Source of the DNA: Salegentibacter sp.
GTDB lineage: Bacteria > Bacteroidota > Bacteroidia > Flavobacteriales > Flavobacteriaceae
Length of the DNA: 64,000 nt
Assembly: GCA_017795085.1 (NCBI GenBank)
Contig: CP051246.1
Span: 2,048,514 to 2,112,513 of the forward strand
Direction: 5' to 3'
Positions 11,615 through 20,446 of the stretch are shown here, piece after piece; the first letter of the stretch is position 1, and each line of letters begins with the position of its first letter. The notes below the pieces were generated by a model that ran no database searches, was not told the origin of the DNA, and was given only the letters and a program-made list of their open reading frames with translations. Both the position numbers and the translations under genes were made by a program.

Positions 11615-11911
11615 ACCGCATTCTTATTAAAATCTTACTCCCTTTTTGACTTTAATTCTCAATATTCGCAAGTTAATATTAACGAGTCGAGAGATATTTA
11701 AAACCAAAGTACTTATAAAGAGGCATCGACTGCGACTTGATATCTATCAACATAAAAACCTGATTATAAGAAACTAATAAATCCACTTAAGTAATTAACA
11801 AGCTCAACTTCCATATTATCAGGAACAATACAAACATTACAATTTTTTAATACGCTAAAAAAACAACAGTGAACCAATTTCCATTACTTTTATTGCTACA
11901 AAATTGCAATA

Positions 11912-13321
11912 ATGAAAAGAAGAGACTTTTTTAAAAACGGAAGCTTATTTACTTTTGGAAGTCTTCTGGTAGGAACCCCATCCAGTACATGGACAGATTT
12001 TAATGATAATTTTAAAAATAAAAAAGCAAAGAATATCATTTTTCTTGTAAGCGACGGCATGAGTTCGGGAACCTTGAATATGGCCGATAAACTTCTCTAC
12101 GAAAGAACCGGAAGAGGCAGCCACTGGCTTAATCTCTACAGGGAAGGAAAAATAACCCGTGCTTTAATGGATACGGCTTCAGCTAATTCATTAATAACTG
12201 ACTCTGCTGCTGCCAGTTCTGCCTGGGGAGGTGGAAAAAGAGTTCCTAATGGAGCTCTGAATATTAATGCAGATGGTTCAGAAAATCTACCTATTCTTCA
12301 GAAATTTAAAAAAGCGGGAAAGAAAGTAGGTTGCGTTACTACAGTTCCAATCACACACGCCACACCAGCGGGATTTTGTATTATGCAAAAACAAAGAGGT
12401 GACCAGGACAGCATTGCAGAAAAATATGCCAAATTAGATTTTGATGTCATGATGGGTGGCGGCAATGAATATTTTTCTGCTGAAAATCGTAGAGATGGTA
12501 AAAACATCTATAAATTATTCGAAGAAAAAAATTATAGTATTCTTAGAAATAGAGACCACCTCAATTCCAAAGCGAATGCTGAGAAAATCCTTGGAATTTT
12601 TGCTGATGGCGGTTTGCCTTATGCCCTGGACCGGGAAAACGATGAAGATTTAAGAAAAGAAACCCCCTCACTTGCTGAAATGAGCAAGTTTGCCCTTCAG
12701 CAATTATCAAGGAACAACAAAGAGGGTTTTGTTTTACAAATTGAAGCCGGAAAAGTAGACTGGGCTGCCCATGCGAACGATTCCGGAGGGCTTTTGTATG
12801 ACCAGATAGCTTTTGATAAAGCTGTAAAAGAAGCTATAAATTTTGCCGAAAATAGTGAAGAAACCCTGGTAATTATTACCACCGATCACGGGAACGCTAA
12901 TCCAGGAATTTTAAAGGGCGAAAAAGCAGATCGGAATTTTAGTAATCTTCAGGGTTTTACCCACACCAACGAATGGATTCTTCAGCAATTAAATAAAGAT
13001 TCCGGAAGTAACAAGATTCGGGAAGTAATTGCCCAGGCAAATGTAGATAATGCTATAAGTAAAGAGGAATCTAAAGACCTGGCAAAATTTTACAACAAAC
13101 GGAATGGCGGTTTATACAATAGTGAAAATCTACCCTATGCAGAACTTGCTACTATGCAAAGAGAGTATACTTCTGTTGGATGGATGAGTATGGATCATAC
13201 CGGAGATTATGTAGAACTCTCTGCTTATGGCCCCGGTAGTGAAACTCTAAAACCTTTTATAAAAAATCACGAACTCCATGCTTTCCTGCTTACTGCTGCA
13301 GAAGTAAAAGATAATTTTTAA
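11912..13321 (+). CDS. Alkaline phosphatase, Tat-type signal
   Basis: A 469-residue PhoA-family alkaline phosphatase, an exported zinc/magnesium phosphomonoesterase. KRRDFFKNGSLFTFGSLLVG at the N-terminus fits a twin-arginine signal. Active-site residues are visible: D48 (LVSDGMSSG), D97-S98 (TDSAAASSA; Ser is the nucleophile), HATPAG, DWAAHANDSGG and TTDHGNANPG. Length is normal. It lies next to a zinc-type regulon, and PhoA enzymes need zinc, but no Zur-like palindrome precedes it. A hairpin terminator follows at 13431. Confidence 0.92.
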   Translation: MKRRDFFKNGSLFTFGSLLVGTPSSTWTDFNDNFKNKKAKNIIFLVSDGMSSGTLNMADKLLYERTGRGSHWLNLYREGKITRALMDTASANSLITDSAAASSAWGGGKRVPNGALNINADGSENLPILQKFKKAGKKVGCVTTVPITHATPAGFCIMQKQRGDQDSIAEKYAKLDFDVMMGGGNEYFSAENRRDGKNIYKLFEEKNYSILRNRDHLNSKANAEKILGIFADGGLPYALDRENDEDLRKETPSLAEMSKFALQQLSRNNKEGFVLQIEAGKVDWAAHANDSGGLLYDQIAFDKAVKEAINFAENSEETLVIITTDHGNANPGILKGEKADRNFSNLQGFTHTNEWILQQLNKDSGSNKIREVIAQANVDNAISKEESKDLAKFYNKRNGGLYNSENLPYAELATMQREYTSVGWMSMDHTGDYVELSAYGPGSETLKPFIKNHELHAFLLTAAEVKDNF

Positions 13322-13340
13322 TGCGGGAAAAAGCTTTAAA

Positions 13341-13430
13341 ATCAACAAGCTCGGTGCAAGCCCACGAAGTATGCTGAAAAAATTGTCTCGATCGAGACAA
13401 GTCCGAGTTATTAGCCTACTAGTGGAATAA
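13341..13430. repeat. R2 intergenic repeat, copy a
   Basis: Layout: ATCAACAAGCTCGG, then GCAAGCCCACGAAGTATG, then the palindrome TTGTCTCGATCGAGACAA, then TCCGAG, then ATTAGCCTACTAGTGG. The order is the same in copies at 20257 and 30981. It lies between the phosphatase stop and its terminator. Confidence 0.7.
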
Positions 13431-13466
13431 CAGAAGATCCCGTTGAGGATCTTCTGTCTCTTTATT
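13431..13466 (+). terminator. Rho-independent terminator after alkaline phosphatase
   Basis: Stem CAGAAGATCC / GGATCTTCTG with a six-base loop, followed by a T-rich run (TCTCTTTATTT). It separates the converging phosphatase and lipoprotein genes. Confidence 0.8.
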
Positions 13467-13478
13467 TAAAAAGATGTA

Positions 13479-14288
13479 TTATTCTTTCAAAGTAACTTTG
13501 CGGGTTACCTCATTATAAGCTCCTTCTACCGGGTTTCCTTCGGGGTCAAGAAGTTGTAAATTAATACTTACTTTTCCTTTTGGAAGACCTTTAATTACAT
13601 AAGGTACCCATTCGGTAATTATAAATTCATTCCCGTTAATAGTGGCTTTTACCGTATAGCCATTTTCAGAAAGATCTACATTTAACAAGAAAAAATCTAA
13701 CAGTAAATTCTCAGTATCCTTACCGCTATACTCCCCTTTTGGCCGACTGTATATTAGGGTAGGTTTTTCGAAATTTACATTGGTTTCAAATTTTTGTCCG
13801 GAACCAACTTGTACCGTTTTTGCCACAAAAGAGTTTTTATTTTTAACCGATTCATGATAAGACCGACTTAAAAATGCTACAATATGATGCGTGCCTTCAG
13901 CTAATTCCTTTTCAAACTCAGCCTCATAATACGCCGAATACGGACCATTATCAACTATAAAATGAATATGCTGGCCTTTACCTGAATTTGCCAATTTAGA
14001 GCTTAGGGTATTATCGGTTTGCGTCCCGAGTTTATAATTATTTACTTCAAATTTAAAATTATTGGAATCAGCATTAAGGGCTGAAGAATTTGGCTCTAAA
14101 AGTTGCAGGGATGCCTCGGGATATTGTGTAGAACCGCTTAGTTTCTCTAGGCTTATTTCCTTTTCTTCTTTGTCTTGCTTCGTAACTTCAACTACAGGTT
14201 TATCTTTATCCTTAGTTTTATTTTTGCAGGAAGCAAAGTTTAAGCAAAATACTACTATAGCTAATTGAAATAGATTGTTTATTTTCAT
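13479..14288 (-). CDS. Exported lipoprotein of unknown function
   Basis: A 269-residue lipoprotein with signal MKINNLFQLAIVVFCLNFASC (lipobox FASC, split: the last Cys is lipidated). A charged linker follows, then a domain with GQHIHFIVDNGPYSAYYE and EGTHHIVAFLSRSYHES. That His-rich part recalls the DUF4399-like fold. Close relatives in flavobacteria are often labelled phosphopeptide-binding protein, a label I would not rely on. The two HIH/HH segments could bind metal, in keeping with the neighbouring metal genes. It lies 18 bp after the DUF5829 gene on the same strand. Confidence 0.7.
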   Translation of the reverse strand: MKINNLFQLAIVVFCLNFASCKNKTKDKDKPVVEVTKQDKEEKEISLEKLSGSTQYPEASLQLLEPNSSALNADSNNFKFEVNNYKLGTQTDNTLSSKLANSGKGQHIHFIVDNGPYSAYYEAEFEKELAEGTHHIVAFLSRSYHESVKNKNSFVAKTVQVGSGQKFETNVNFEKPTLIYSRPKGEYSGKDTENLLLDFFLLNVDLSENGYTVKATINGNEFIITEWVPYVIKGLPKGKVSINLQLLDPEGNPVEGAYNEVTRKVTLKE

Positions 14289-14306
14289 TGTTTTATTGAT
14301 TTAAAA

Positions 14307-15290
14307 TTAGTACTTATTAAATTTCCAAATTGATTTTTTACCGGAATTTTTTATCTGAACTTCACCAAAATCCAGATTGGTTGTATCAGCCTTATTGAGC
14401 TTGCAGTGAAATTCTTTGAGGTAGCTCTTATCTATATTGATGTCTAATTTTAAAACCAGATCTACTTCGTTTAATGAAATAGTAAGCTTCCCCTCACCAC
14501 TTGCCATTTGCCTGTCCAGCAAATGAAACTCACTACTAATTCGTTGAAAATCAGCTTTATTACACACCAATTCGATTTTTGTAATAGCCTGAAACAATTT
14601 CGAACTTTCATAAACCGGTTCTAAAAATTGTTCCCGACTATATTTGCTTTGCTTTTTATTATAAAGCAAATTGATAAACTCCGGATTGTAATAAGAATAC
14701 CAGGTATGCATATAAGTAAGAATACTACCTGTAGTGAAAAATGGCCTATACCAAATAATCTCCTCCCCGTTTATTTTATAGCTTGCCGTATCGGTAGCCG
14801 TTAAATAGGTCTTACTGGTTTTGTTTCCAGGAAGTGCTTTAGCTGATTTAAAATCTTCTTCAGAATCAATCATAAAACCAAAACCGGTGGTACCTATAGC
14901 TTCCTTAAATTTATTTGCCGGCCCCAATATTTCTATATAATGCTTTTTTCCCCTTATATAAAAAGAAGTAGCCCTGGCTTCCACAGGCTTAAAATCTGGA
15001 AGCCCCTTATCTAAACCAGCAAAAGAAGTTTTTAAAAATTCGCTCTTCAAAAGATTATTATAGGTAGAACTATCTAAAGTTATATAGAAATGGTCCAGCA
15101 ACACGGCGGCATCGTTTGTATAAAAAGCATTTTCAATTTTATTGTAGTCAACTCCGTTATCTTCAATATTCTTCACTTTTTCCCGGCATCCAACCAAAGC
15201 AATACAAAAAATAACCAAGTACTTCCTACTCCAATGGAATTGGACAGGCAATAGAGCCTCTATAAAATGATAAACGAATGCTAAAATCAT
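14307..15290 (-). CDS. DUF5829-like putative lipoprotein
   Basis: A 327-residue protein. Residues ~60-130 show the DUF5829 pattern (LLDHFYITLDSSTYNNLLKS, FLKTSFAG, then RGKKHYIEILGP). A hydrophobic stretch ending ALVGC at residue 35 looks like a lipobox. The first ~20 residues before it are unusual, so a start closer to the lipobox (for example TTG in YLVIF) is possible. It follows the CobW-type gene by 12 bp, so it is probably co-expressed under the same metal-responsive promoter. Function unknown. Confidence 0.65.
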   Translation of the reverse strand: MILAFVYHFIEALLPVQFHWSRKYLVIFCIALVGCREKVKNIEDNGVDYNKIENAFYTNDAAVLLDHFYITLDSSTYNNLLKSEFLKTSFAGLDKGLPDFKPVEARATSFYIRGKKHYIEILGPANKFKEAIGTTGFGFMIDSEEDFKSAKALPGNKTSKTYLTATDTASYKINGEEIIWYRPFFTTGSILTYMHTWYSYYNPEFINLLYNKKQSKYSREQFLEPVYESSKLFQAITKIELVCNKADFQRISSEFHLLDRQMASGEGKLTISLNEVDLVLKLDINIDKSYLKEFHCKLNKADTTNLDFGEVQIKNSGKKSIWKFNKY

Positions 15291-15302
15291 AAAAATATAA
15301 GG

Positions 15303-16496
15303 CTAAATCGGCCAACGATCTTCAAGTTCCAGGCTATCTGCATGCCATAATTTTAATTCGGCCGGTGTGAGTATACATTGATCCAGTCTATTTTTGATAT
15401 CCTGAATATCAAGGTCAATTCCTATAAAAACCAGTTCATTTTTACGGTCACCAAAATCAGGATCCCAATTAGCCTCTATAAGTTCTTGGTTATTTATAAA
15501 AGCCGGATAAACAAAACGTTCACTAAATGGCATAGAAGCCCACCAAACCCCTGCCGGATCGGTTTTTAATGAACCGCCAGCGCTACTCCATATAAGGGCC
15601 TGGTTAGGTCTGGAGGCTATCCAAAATAATCCTTTACTTCTAATAATATTATTGGGAAAATTCTTTAAAAGAAATTCATATAAGCGTTCAGGATGAAAAG
15701 GTTTTTGATTGTAAAAAACAAAAGATTTTATTCCGTATTCTTCGGTTTCGGGAAGGTGTTCATTTTCAAGTTCTTTTATCCAACTCGCAGCGGCTTCAGC
15801 TTTTTCAAAATCGAATAGCCCGGTATGAATAACTTCCTTAAAATCAACTTGAGAATTAACGGTTTCAATAACCTTTGCTTCAGCATTAAAACCGGTAATT
15901 ATGCTTTTTACCTGTTGTAATTCTTCTTTATTTACCAAATCGGTTTTATTGAGTAGAATTACATTGGCAAATTCAATTTGGTCGGTCAACAGGTTAACTA
16001 TGCTGCGGTCATCCTGTTCATCTGAGGCCAGGCCTCGTGTTTCCAATAACTCCGAGCTACTAAAATCCCTGACAAAATTAAACGCATCTACCACCGTAAC
16101 CATACAGTCTATATAACTAAAATTGTTTAGGTTAACTAAAACGTCTTCACTTTCAAAAGTAAAAGTCTGAGCTACGGGAATGGGCTCAGAAATACCGGTG
16201 CTTTCAATAATGAGGTAATCAAAGCGGTTTTCCCGGGCCAGGCGACCAACCTCAACAATAAGATCCTCCCTAAGAGTGCAGCAAATACAACCATTGCTCA
16301 TTTCTACCAGGCGTTCTTCGGTCTTGGAAAGGACATTTTCGTTTTCCACTAATTGGGAATCGATATTGACCTCACTCATATCATTTACAATTACGGCCAC
16401 TTTAAGTCCTTCCCTATTGTGTAATAAATGATTGAGAAGCGTGGTTTTTCCAGCTCCTAGAAATCCGCTAAGCACGGTTACCGGTAGTTTTTGCAT
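15303..16496 (-). CDS. CobW/COG0523-type GTP-binding metallochaperone (ZigA/ZagA-like)
   Basis: A 397-residue G3E GTPase. Walker A is [13 protein letters not shown], the metal motif CxCC is [11 protein letters not shown], the Walker B/Mg region is IIESTGIS, and the base-recognition motif is LNKTDL. The C-terminal CobW_C domain (~residues 265-370) is present, with [16 protein letters not shown]. Proteins of this class deliver zinc to enzymes under zinc shortage and are commonly Zur-regulated. Here a palindrome GCAACATAATTGC overlaps the -33 element of a clear promoter 51-63 bp upstream of the start, in keeping with that. Confidence 0.9.
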   Translation of the reverse strand: MQKLPVTVLSGFLGAGKTTLLNHLLHNREGLKVAVIVNDMSEVNIDSQLVENENVLSKTEERLVEMSNGCICCTLREDLIVEVGRLARENRFDYLIIESTGISEPIPVAQTFTFESEDVLVNLNNFSYIDCMVTVVDAFNFVRDFSSSELLETRGLASDEQDDRSIVNLLTDQIEFANVILLNKTDLVNKEELQQVKSIITGFNAEAKVIETVNSQVDFKEVIHTGLFDFEKAEAAASWIKELENEHLPETEEYGIKSFVFYNQKPFHPERLYEFLLKNFPNNIIRSKGLFWIASRPNQALIWSSAGGSLKTDPAGVWWASMPFSERFVYPAFINNQELIEANWDPDFGDRKNELVFIGIDLDIQDIKNRLDQCILTPAELKLWHADSLELEDRWPI

Positions 16497-16521
16497 TTCC
16501 TCAAATTCTTTTTTATTACTT

Positions 16522-16559
16522 CAAAAGTATAAAAAGATTTTTTAATGCAACATAATTGC
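16522..16559 (-). promoter_or_regulatory. Promoter of CobW gene with overlapping Zur-like box
   Basis: On the minus strand the -33 TTG is at 16550-16548 and the -7 TACTTTTG at 16529-16522, 18 bases apart. This fits the Bacteroidota consensus TTG-N17..23-TAnnTTTG. The 13-bp palindrome GCAACATAATTGC (16547-16559) covers the -33 element, so a bound repressor would block the sigma factor. The same palindrome occurs at 19459, 20186 and 20224. Confidence 0.75.
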
Positions 16560-16574
16560 TTTAATAAATAATCA

Positions 16575-17123
16575 TTAATTTGATCTTATCAACTCGGCGT
16601 CTCTAATATGATAAATCCAATCTTCAGGATTGGTATCGTTATAATCAAAAATCCCTACCAGGCTAATAAACTGATCGGTTTCCAAAGGCGGCACCTCATT
16701 TTTAAATTCAATTCCCATAACCGATTCCGGACCGGCCATGCCACAAAAAAAACAGGAAGCCATTACATTTTGGCTTAATGCATAAGAATTCTCATCCATA
16801 GGTACTGAATATCCTGATATTTTAATATACCGGCCTTTCATCTCCTTTATTTTTTTGTTTACTACCGGGTTCATTACCCCCTGGGGGTATTGTTCTGTAA
16901 TAATATCTACATAATCAATGTTTATTAATAATTGCCAGGTAAGAGTAATAGTATCTTTATTAACAGCTGCGGTTTGATCTACTGCTATGCTCACCGTATT
17001 GTTTTGAATATTTTTATCATTAACCTCCTTCCGATAATACTTTTTATCTGAAAATAAATAGTATTCTACGATAAAAAGTGCAGGTATTATAATCAATAAG
17101 ATTGCCCATTTATATTTATTCAT
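16575..17123 (-). CDS. DUF3299-like membrane-anchored protein
   Basis: A 182-residue protein with one N-terminal membrane anchor (residues ~6-24) and an outer domain. ITLTWQLL starts the domain, KGRYIKISGYSVPMDENSYA is the GYxxP strand, and SCFFCGMAGPESVMG (C124, C127) is the conserved cysteine site. This matches DUF3299-type proteins, which accompany FtsX-like ABC transporters in zinc-responsive zrg loci. The start overlaps the permease end by 8 bp, so translation is probably coupled. It may bind or hand over metal through the CxxC; that is inference. Confidence 0.75.
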   Translation of the reverse strand: MNKYKWAILLIIIPALFIVEYYLFSDKKYYRKEVNDKNIQNNTVSIAVDQTAAVNKDTITLTWQLLINIDYVDIITEQYPQGVMNPVVNKKIKEMKGRYIKISGYSVPMDENSYALSQNVMASCFFCGMAGPESVMGIEFKNEVPPLETDQFISLVGIFDYNDTNPEDWIYHIRDAELIRSN

Positions 17124-18411
17124 TAGAAAGCAATTTTGGAATATTAAGACGGTAGGCTTTTAAACCTGGAATTATGGCCGCCGCCAGTGCTATTATTATA
17201 GTTGCAGCAATTAAGATGAGTTCATTTTCCCAAACAACACTAAGCGCATTTAAACTTATGTGGAATTCGGAATTGGTATATTTTGAAAGCCAATATAATC
17301 CCAGGCGCCCCGTTAATGTCCCTACAACATATCCCGTACCACATAAAAAAACACTTTCAAATATGATTAAACGAAGTAATTGACTTTTAGTGCCACCCCC
17401 TATACGTATAAGCGCAAACTCCTGCTTTCTTCGCATTAACCTGGTATATAAAGTTATAAAAATACTTATGGCAGAAAGTAGCATTATTCCATAAGCTAAA
17501 TATTGAAGTAATGAAATACCAATTCCAAATAAGGAAAATAATCTATTAATTTCAAAAAAAGGAGAAGCGGCCTGCATATTAGAACCTTGAGTTACCTGCC
17601 GCGGCCAGGTAATAAAGCCGAGTTTGTTTTTTAATTTTATTAAAACTGCGGTAATTTCCTTTTCAGAAGTGTTTGGTTTGTTTTGATGTAGATTATTCCG
17701 GGCAGATTCTTCGTGATGATGATTTTGAGCCTGGATATTTTCATGCTCATCAAGATGCCCGGAATGATCTGTAGTTTCAGTAATTTCTTTTTCGGAACTA
17801 TGATGATGTATATCCCAAACACTGTTAAAATTACATAACACCAAGTGGTCTAAAACTTTTCCTGTAGGTTTTGCTATTCCTGTAACAATATAGGTGTGTT
17901 CTTTATGAACATGACCGCCGGCATCATGCCCGTGAGAGCCATAAAATTTATCCCCAATTTCCATACCTTCTTTCTCGGCAATGGTTTTGCCTATTACAAC
18001 TTCAAAATCATTCTCAAAAGCTTTGCCCTTATCAAGCCCATTGCCATACAAGTTTATATATTCTCCAGTAGTTCCTATAATTTTATACCCCTGATAATTA
18101 TCTCCCAACGCAAGCGGAACAGCTTTTTCTACATAAGGATGTTCCATCCATTCTTCAGCTTCTTCAAGCTTGATATTGCCCGTAGGTTTATCTATATGAT
18201 AGACCGAGGAAAGGATAAGCTGTAACGGGCTCCCTTTAGCCCCAAGTACCATATCTATATTAGTAAGGTTGTCTAAATATTTATTTTCAAAATCGGTTTT
18301 CAGGAGGATTAAAAGCGAAATAATAGCGACCGAAACAGCTAATAAAAGTATGCTTAAAAGGGTGTTAAGAGGCTTAAACCAAATATTTTTCCACGCCAGT
18401 TTAGTAATCAT
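17116..18411 (-). CDS. FtsX/LolE-type ABC permease with histidine-rich outer domain
   Basis: A 431-residue permease with the MacB/FtsX layout: one membrane helix at residues ~14-37, a large periplasmic domain (~40-285), then three helices (~295-320, 340-365, 390-420). The periplasmic part carries two His-rich loops, SHGHDAGGHVHKEH (159-172) and IHHHSSEKE through ETTDHSGHLDEH to NHHHEESARNNLH (201-242). These strongly suggest metal binding. It overlaps the ATPase gene by 4 bp and the DUF3299-like gene by 8 bp. It likely belongs to a zinc uptake or zinc-linked lipoprotein export system. Confidence 0.85.
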   Translation of the reverse strand: MITKLAWKNIWFKPLNTLLSILLLAVSVAIISLLILLKTDFENKYLDNLTNIDMVLGAKGSPLQLILSSVYHIDKPTGNIKLEEAEEWMEHPYVEKAVPLALGDNYQGYKIIGTTGEYINLYGNGLDKGKAFENDFEVVIGKTIAEKEGMEIGDKFYGSHGHDAGGHVHKEHTYIVTGIAKPTGKVLDHLVLCNFNSVWDIHHHSSEKEITETTDHSGHLDEHENIQAQNHHHEESARNNLHQNKPNTSEKEITAVLIKLKNKLGFITWPRQVTQGSNMQAASPFFEINRLFSLFGIGISLLQYLAYGIMLLSAISIFITLYTRLMRRKQEFALIRIGGGTKSQLLRLIIFESVFLCGTGYVVGTLTGRLGLYWLSKYTNSEFHISLNALSVVWENELILIAATIIIALAAAIIPGLKAYRLNIPKLLSNE

Positions 18412-19040
18412 AACAATTCTATTTGATTTTTGAAATAAGGCTTTAAGCGCTTATCATGTGTCACAACTACCAGGGAACTATTTGCTTCCTGTACAGATTC
18501 TAACAATAAGTTTGCTACCTTATTAGTATTCTTATCGTCCAGATTGGAGGTAGGTTCATCTGCAAGAATCATTTTTGGTTTATTAATCAGTGCCCTCGCA
18601 ATACCAGCACGTTGGCGTTGCCCAACACTTAAATTTCCGGGTAATTCATCTGCCAGGTCCAGAATATCCATTTGATTAAGAATATTTAAAATACCTGCTT
18701 TGGGTACTTTCTTTCTTTTACCCAGCCAGCCGTGAAATTCAATATTTTCATACACACTTAGACTTTCAACAAAATGCTGATTTTGAGTAACTATACCAAT
18801 ATGTTGCCCCCTAAACTGATCTCTGGCAGGTTCCTTTAATTTTGAAATTTCAGTCTTACTAATTATGATACTCCCTTCCCGTGGTTTCAGAAATCCGCTT
18901 AATAAATGTAGTAAGGTAGATTTACCCTTTCCTGACTCCCCGGTAATAAGAAGGGAGTTTGCAGTAGAAAGCTCAATATCCTTAAACACCAATTTTTTCT
19001 GATTAGGATACTGATAACTGAGGTTTTGTGTTTTTAACAT
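18408..19040 (-). CDS. ABC transporter ATP-binding protein (LolD/MacB type)
   Basis: A 210-residue ATPase. Walker A GESGKGKSTLLHLL, Q-loop around VTQNQHF, signature LSVGQRQRAGIARAL, Walker B MILADEPTSNLDD and the switch histidine in VVVTHD are all intact. It pairs with the overlapping FtsX-type permease. It lies 21 bp after the MerC-like gene in the same operon, driven by a promoter with a Zur-like box at 19459. Confidence 0.9.
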   Translation of the reverse strand: MLKTQNLSYQYPNQKKLVFKDIELSTANSLLITGESGKGKSTLLHLLSGFLKPREGSIIISKTEISKLKEPARDQFRGQHIGIVTQNQHFVESLSVYENIEFHGWLGKRKKVPKAGILNILNQMDILDLADELPGNLSVGQRQRAGIARALINKPKMILADEPTSNLDDKNTNKVANLLLESVQEANSSLVVVTHDKRLKPYFKNQIELL

Positions 19041-19061
19041 AGTGAAATCATATATTCAGGG

Positions 19062-19418
19062 CTAAAAATTCTTTGATTTGATACTGCTTTTATAATTTAT
19101 TATATGTCCCAGGATTAATCCAAACGACCCCAGATATATTAACTGACTGTGATAGGTGGTAAAAATGGTAACAATTACACTGCCCAGTACCAGCATTATA
19201 GAAAACCACAACCAAAACAGAAGTTTATTGGAACGTTCTTTATTCGCCAATTGATAAACTACGGCTAAACCCAAAAGCGCAAGGCTAAGGTCTATCCAGT
19301 GATTATGGCGCCAGCTAAATGGAATAAGGGCAAGAAAAGGCAAAAGTAAGCAGTGTATGGTACATAAAGCCGCACTTGAAACACCTAGGACATCTAACAT
19401 TTTCTTTTTCACTTCCAT
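19062..19418 (-). CDS. MerC-domain membrane protein
   Basis: A 118-residue protein with four predicted membrane helices. The MerC signature is visible: DVLGVSSAALCTIHCLLLPF (Cys18-type CxxxC pair in the first helix) and GHIINYK at the end. MerC proteins carry Hg(II) or other soft metals across the inner membrane; in flavobacteria such proteins often sit beside Zur. It is the first gene of the operon MerC-ATPase-permease-DUF3299. The start is supported by the promoter 17-24 bp upstream. Confidence 0.85.
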   Translation of the reverse strand: MEVKKKMLDVLGVSSAALCTIHCLLLPFLALIPFSWRHNHWIDLSLALLGLAVVYQLANKERSNKLLFWLWFSIMLVLGSVIVTIFTTYHSQLIYLGSFGLILGHIINYKSSIKSKNF

Positions 19419-19434
19419 ATTTAAAAATTTAGTA

Positions 19435-19471
19435 CAAATATAGTTTTTTCATTTTAAAGCAACAATGTTGC
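19435..19471 (-). promoter_or_regulatory. Promoter of MerC-ABC operon with overlapping Zur-like box
   Basis: Minus-strand -33 TTG at 19462-19460 and -7 TATATTTG at 19442-19435, spacing 17. The palindrome GCAACAATGTTGC (19459-19471; arms GCAACA and TGTTGC are exact complements) covers the -33. This is the most symmetrical of the four boxes. Confidence 0.78.
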
Positions 19472-19574
19472 GTTAATAATTCAAAGATAAAAGTTGCATT
19501 GTGCTACGCCAAACTAAAGCGGATTAAATAATTTGTAGCCCTAGTTTATCAATGCTTTGAAAGTATAGCCAAGG

Positions 19575-19967
19575 CTATTTACATTTTTTGCAAATGCCTA
19601 TAATAAGAAATTGGGTTTCGTGAATTTCATAATCACCTAAAGTGGGAAGTTGTACTTTTTCCGGAAGGCATTCTACTTCTCCACAGTTCTCGCATTGAAA
19701 ATGTAAATGATTGTGTAGCGTATTAGAATGGTCGCCCTTACAATTTTCACACAAAGCATAGTAAGCTTTCCCATCCTGGCCGGTTACAAAATGAACTTTA
19801 CCGGCATCACTAAATCGCTCCAACATCCTGTAAACAGTGGTTTTATTTATTTTTTTTATAAGCCCGGCCCGTATTTCATCTGCAGTAAGTGCCTTACCAG
19901 AATTTTTTAGAAGTTCTAATACAGCTTTTTGATGTTGGGTATTCCTGGTGCTTTTTTCTGTTTTCAC
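19575..19967 (-). CDS. zur: Fur-family metal repressor, probably Zur
   Basis: A 130-residue Fur-family regulator. The winged helix is at residues ~10-75 (NTQHQKAVLELLKNSGKALT ... INKTTVYRMLERF). HNHLHFQCENCGEVECL carries the metal-binding His and the first CxxC, and the C-terminal CKKCK completes the Cys4 zinc site. Fur, Zur and PerR cannot be separated by sequence alone. The neighbours (MerC, CobW chaperone, His-rich ABC system) argue for zinc. It is transcribed away from the two boxes at 20186 and 20224, about 220-270 bp off, so autoregulation is possible. Confidence 0.85.
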   Translation of the reverse strand: MKTEKSTRNTQHQKAVLELLKNSGKALTADEIRAGLIKKINKTTVYRMLERFSDAGKVHFVTGQDGKAYYALCENCKGDHSNTLHNHLHFQCENCGEVECLPEKVQLPTLGDYEIHETQFLIIGICKKCK

Positions 19968-20185
19968 GAGATTTAAATTTTGTACGAATAAAACAATATT
20001 ATTAATAAAGAATAGATTTTAAAGATAAGATAAAAGGAATAAATAACTTTTCTTTTACATAAGCCTTTGATAATTGTAATCTACATGAAAATTGAAATTG
20101 CACTGGACAAGCTAAAAAGTCATCACCAATTAAACTCGTGTCCATCTACAGTTAATTCGTTTCAAAATAATGATGAATTAATTTT

Positions 20186-20236
20186 GCAACATAGTTGCAT
20201 TTAAAATCAATTTATTTATATTAGCAACTATGTTGC
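20186..20236 (+). promoter_or_regulatory. Promoter with two Zur-like boxes
   Basis: GCAACATAGTTGC (20186-20198) and its exact reverse complement GCAACTATGTTGC (20224-20236) lie 25 bp apart. A plus-strand -33 TTG (20195-20197) and a near-consensus -7 TATATTAG (20217-20224; 7 of 8) sit so that one box covers -33 and the other the start of transcription. It would drive the gene at 20447, with an R2 repeat in the 5' leader. Confidence 0.72.
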
Positions 20237-20256
20237 CTTAATTATATAATAGTTGA

Positions 20257-20350
20257 GTCAGCAACCTCGGGGAAAGCCCACGAGGTATGTACCGGAAAAA
20301 CTTGTCTCGATCGAGACAAGTCTCGGGGTATTAAACCCACTGGTGGGAAT
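20257..20350. repeat. R2 intergenic repeat, copy b
   Basis: The most regular R2 copy: CAACCTCGGGG, AAAGCCCACGAGGTATGTAC, the exact 20-bp palindrome CTTGTCTCGATCGAGACAAG, CTCGGGGTATTAAACCCAC and TGGTGGGAATAA. It sits in the untranslated leader between the Zur-like boxes and the NTF2-like gene, so it would be transcribed and could fold in the mRNA. Confidence 0.75.
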
Positions 20351-20446
20351 AAATTTGCGTACAATCCTTTAGGCTTTGAAATTGTTCAACCATAGTAGAG
20401 AGGTTTGATCTCAAAAAAATTCGAGCAATTTAATAAAATTATACAT

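Noticed and set aside
13345..13385. Possible cobalamin riboswitch (GGTGCAAGCCCACGA resembles part of a B12 box).
   Set aside because: The sequence is part of the R2 repeat, occurs downstream of a gene and lacks the other conserved riboswitch helices.
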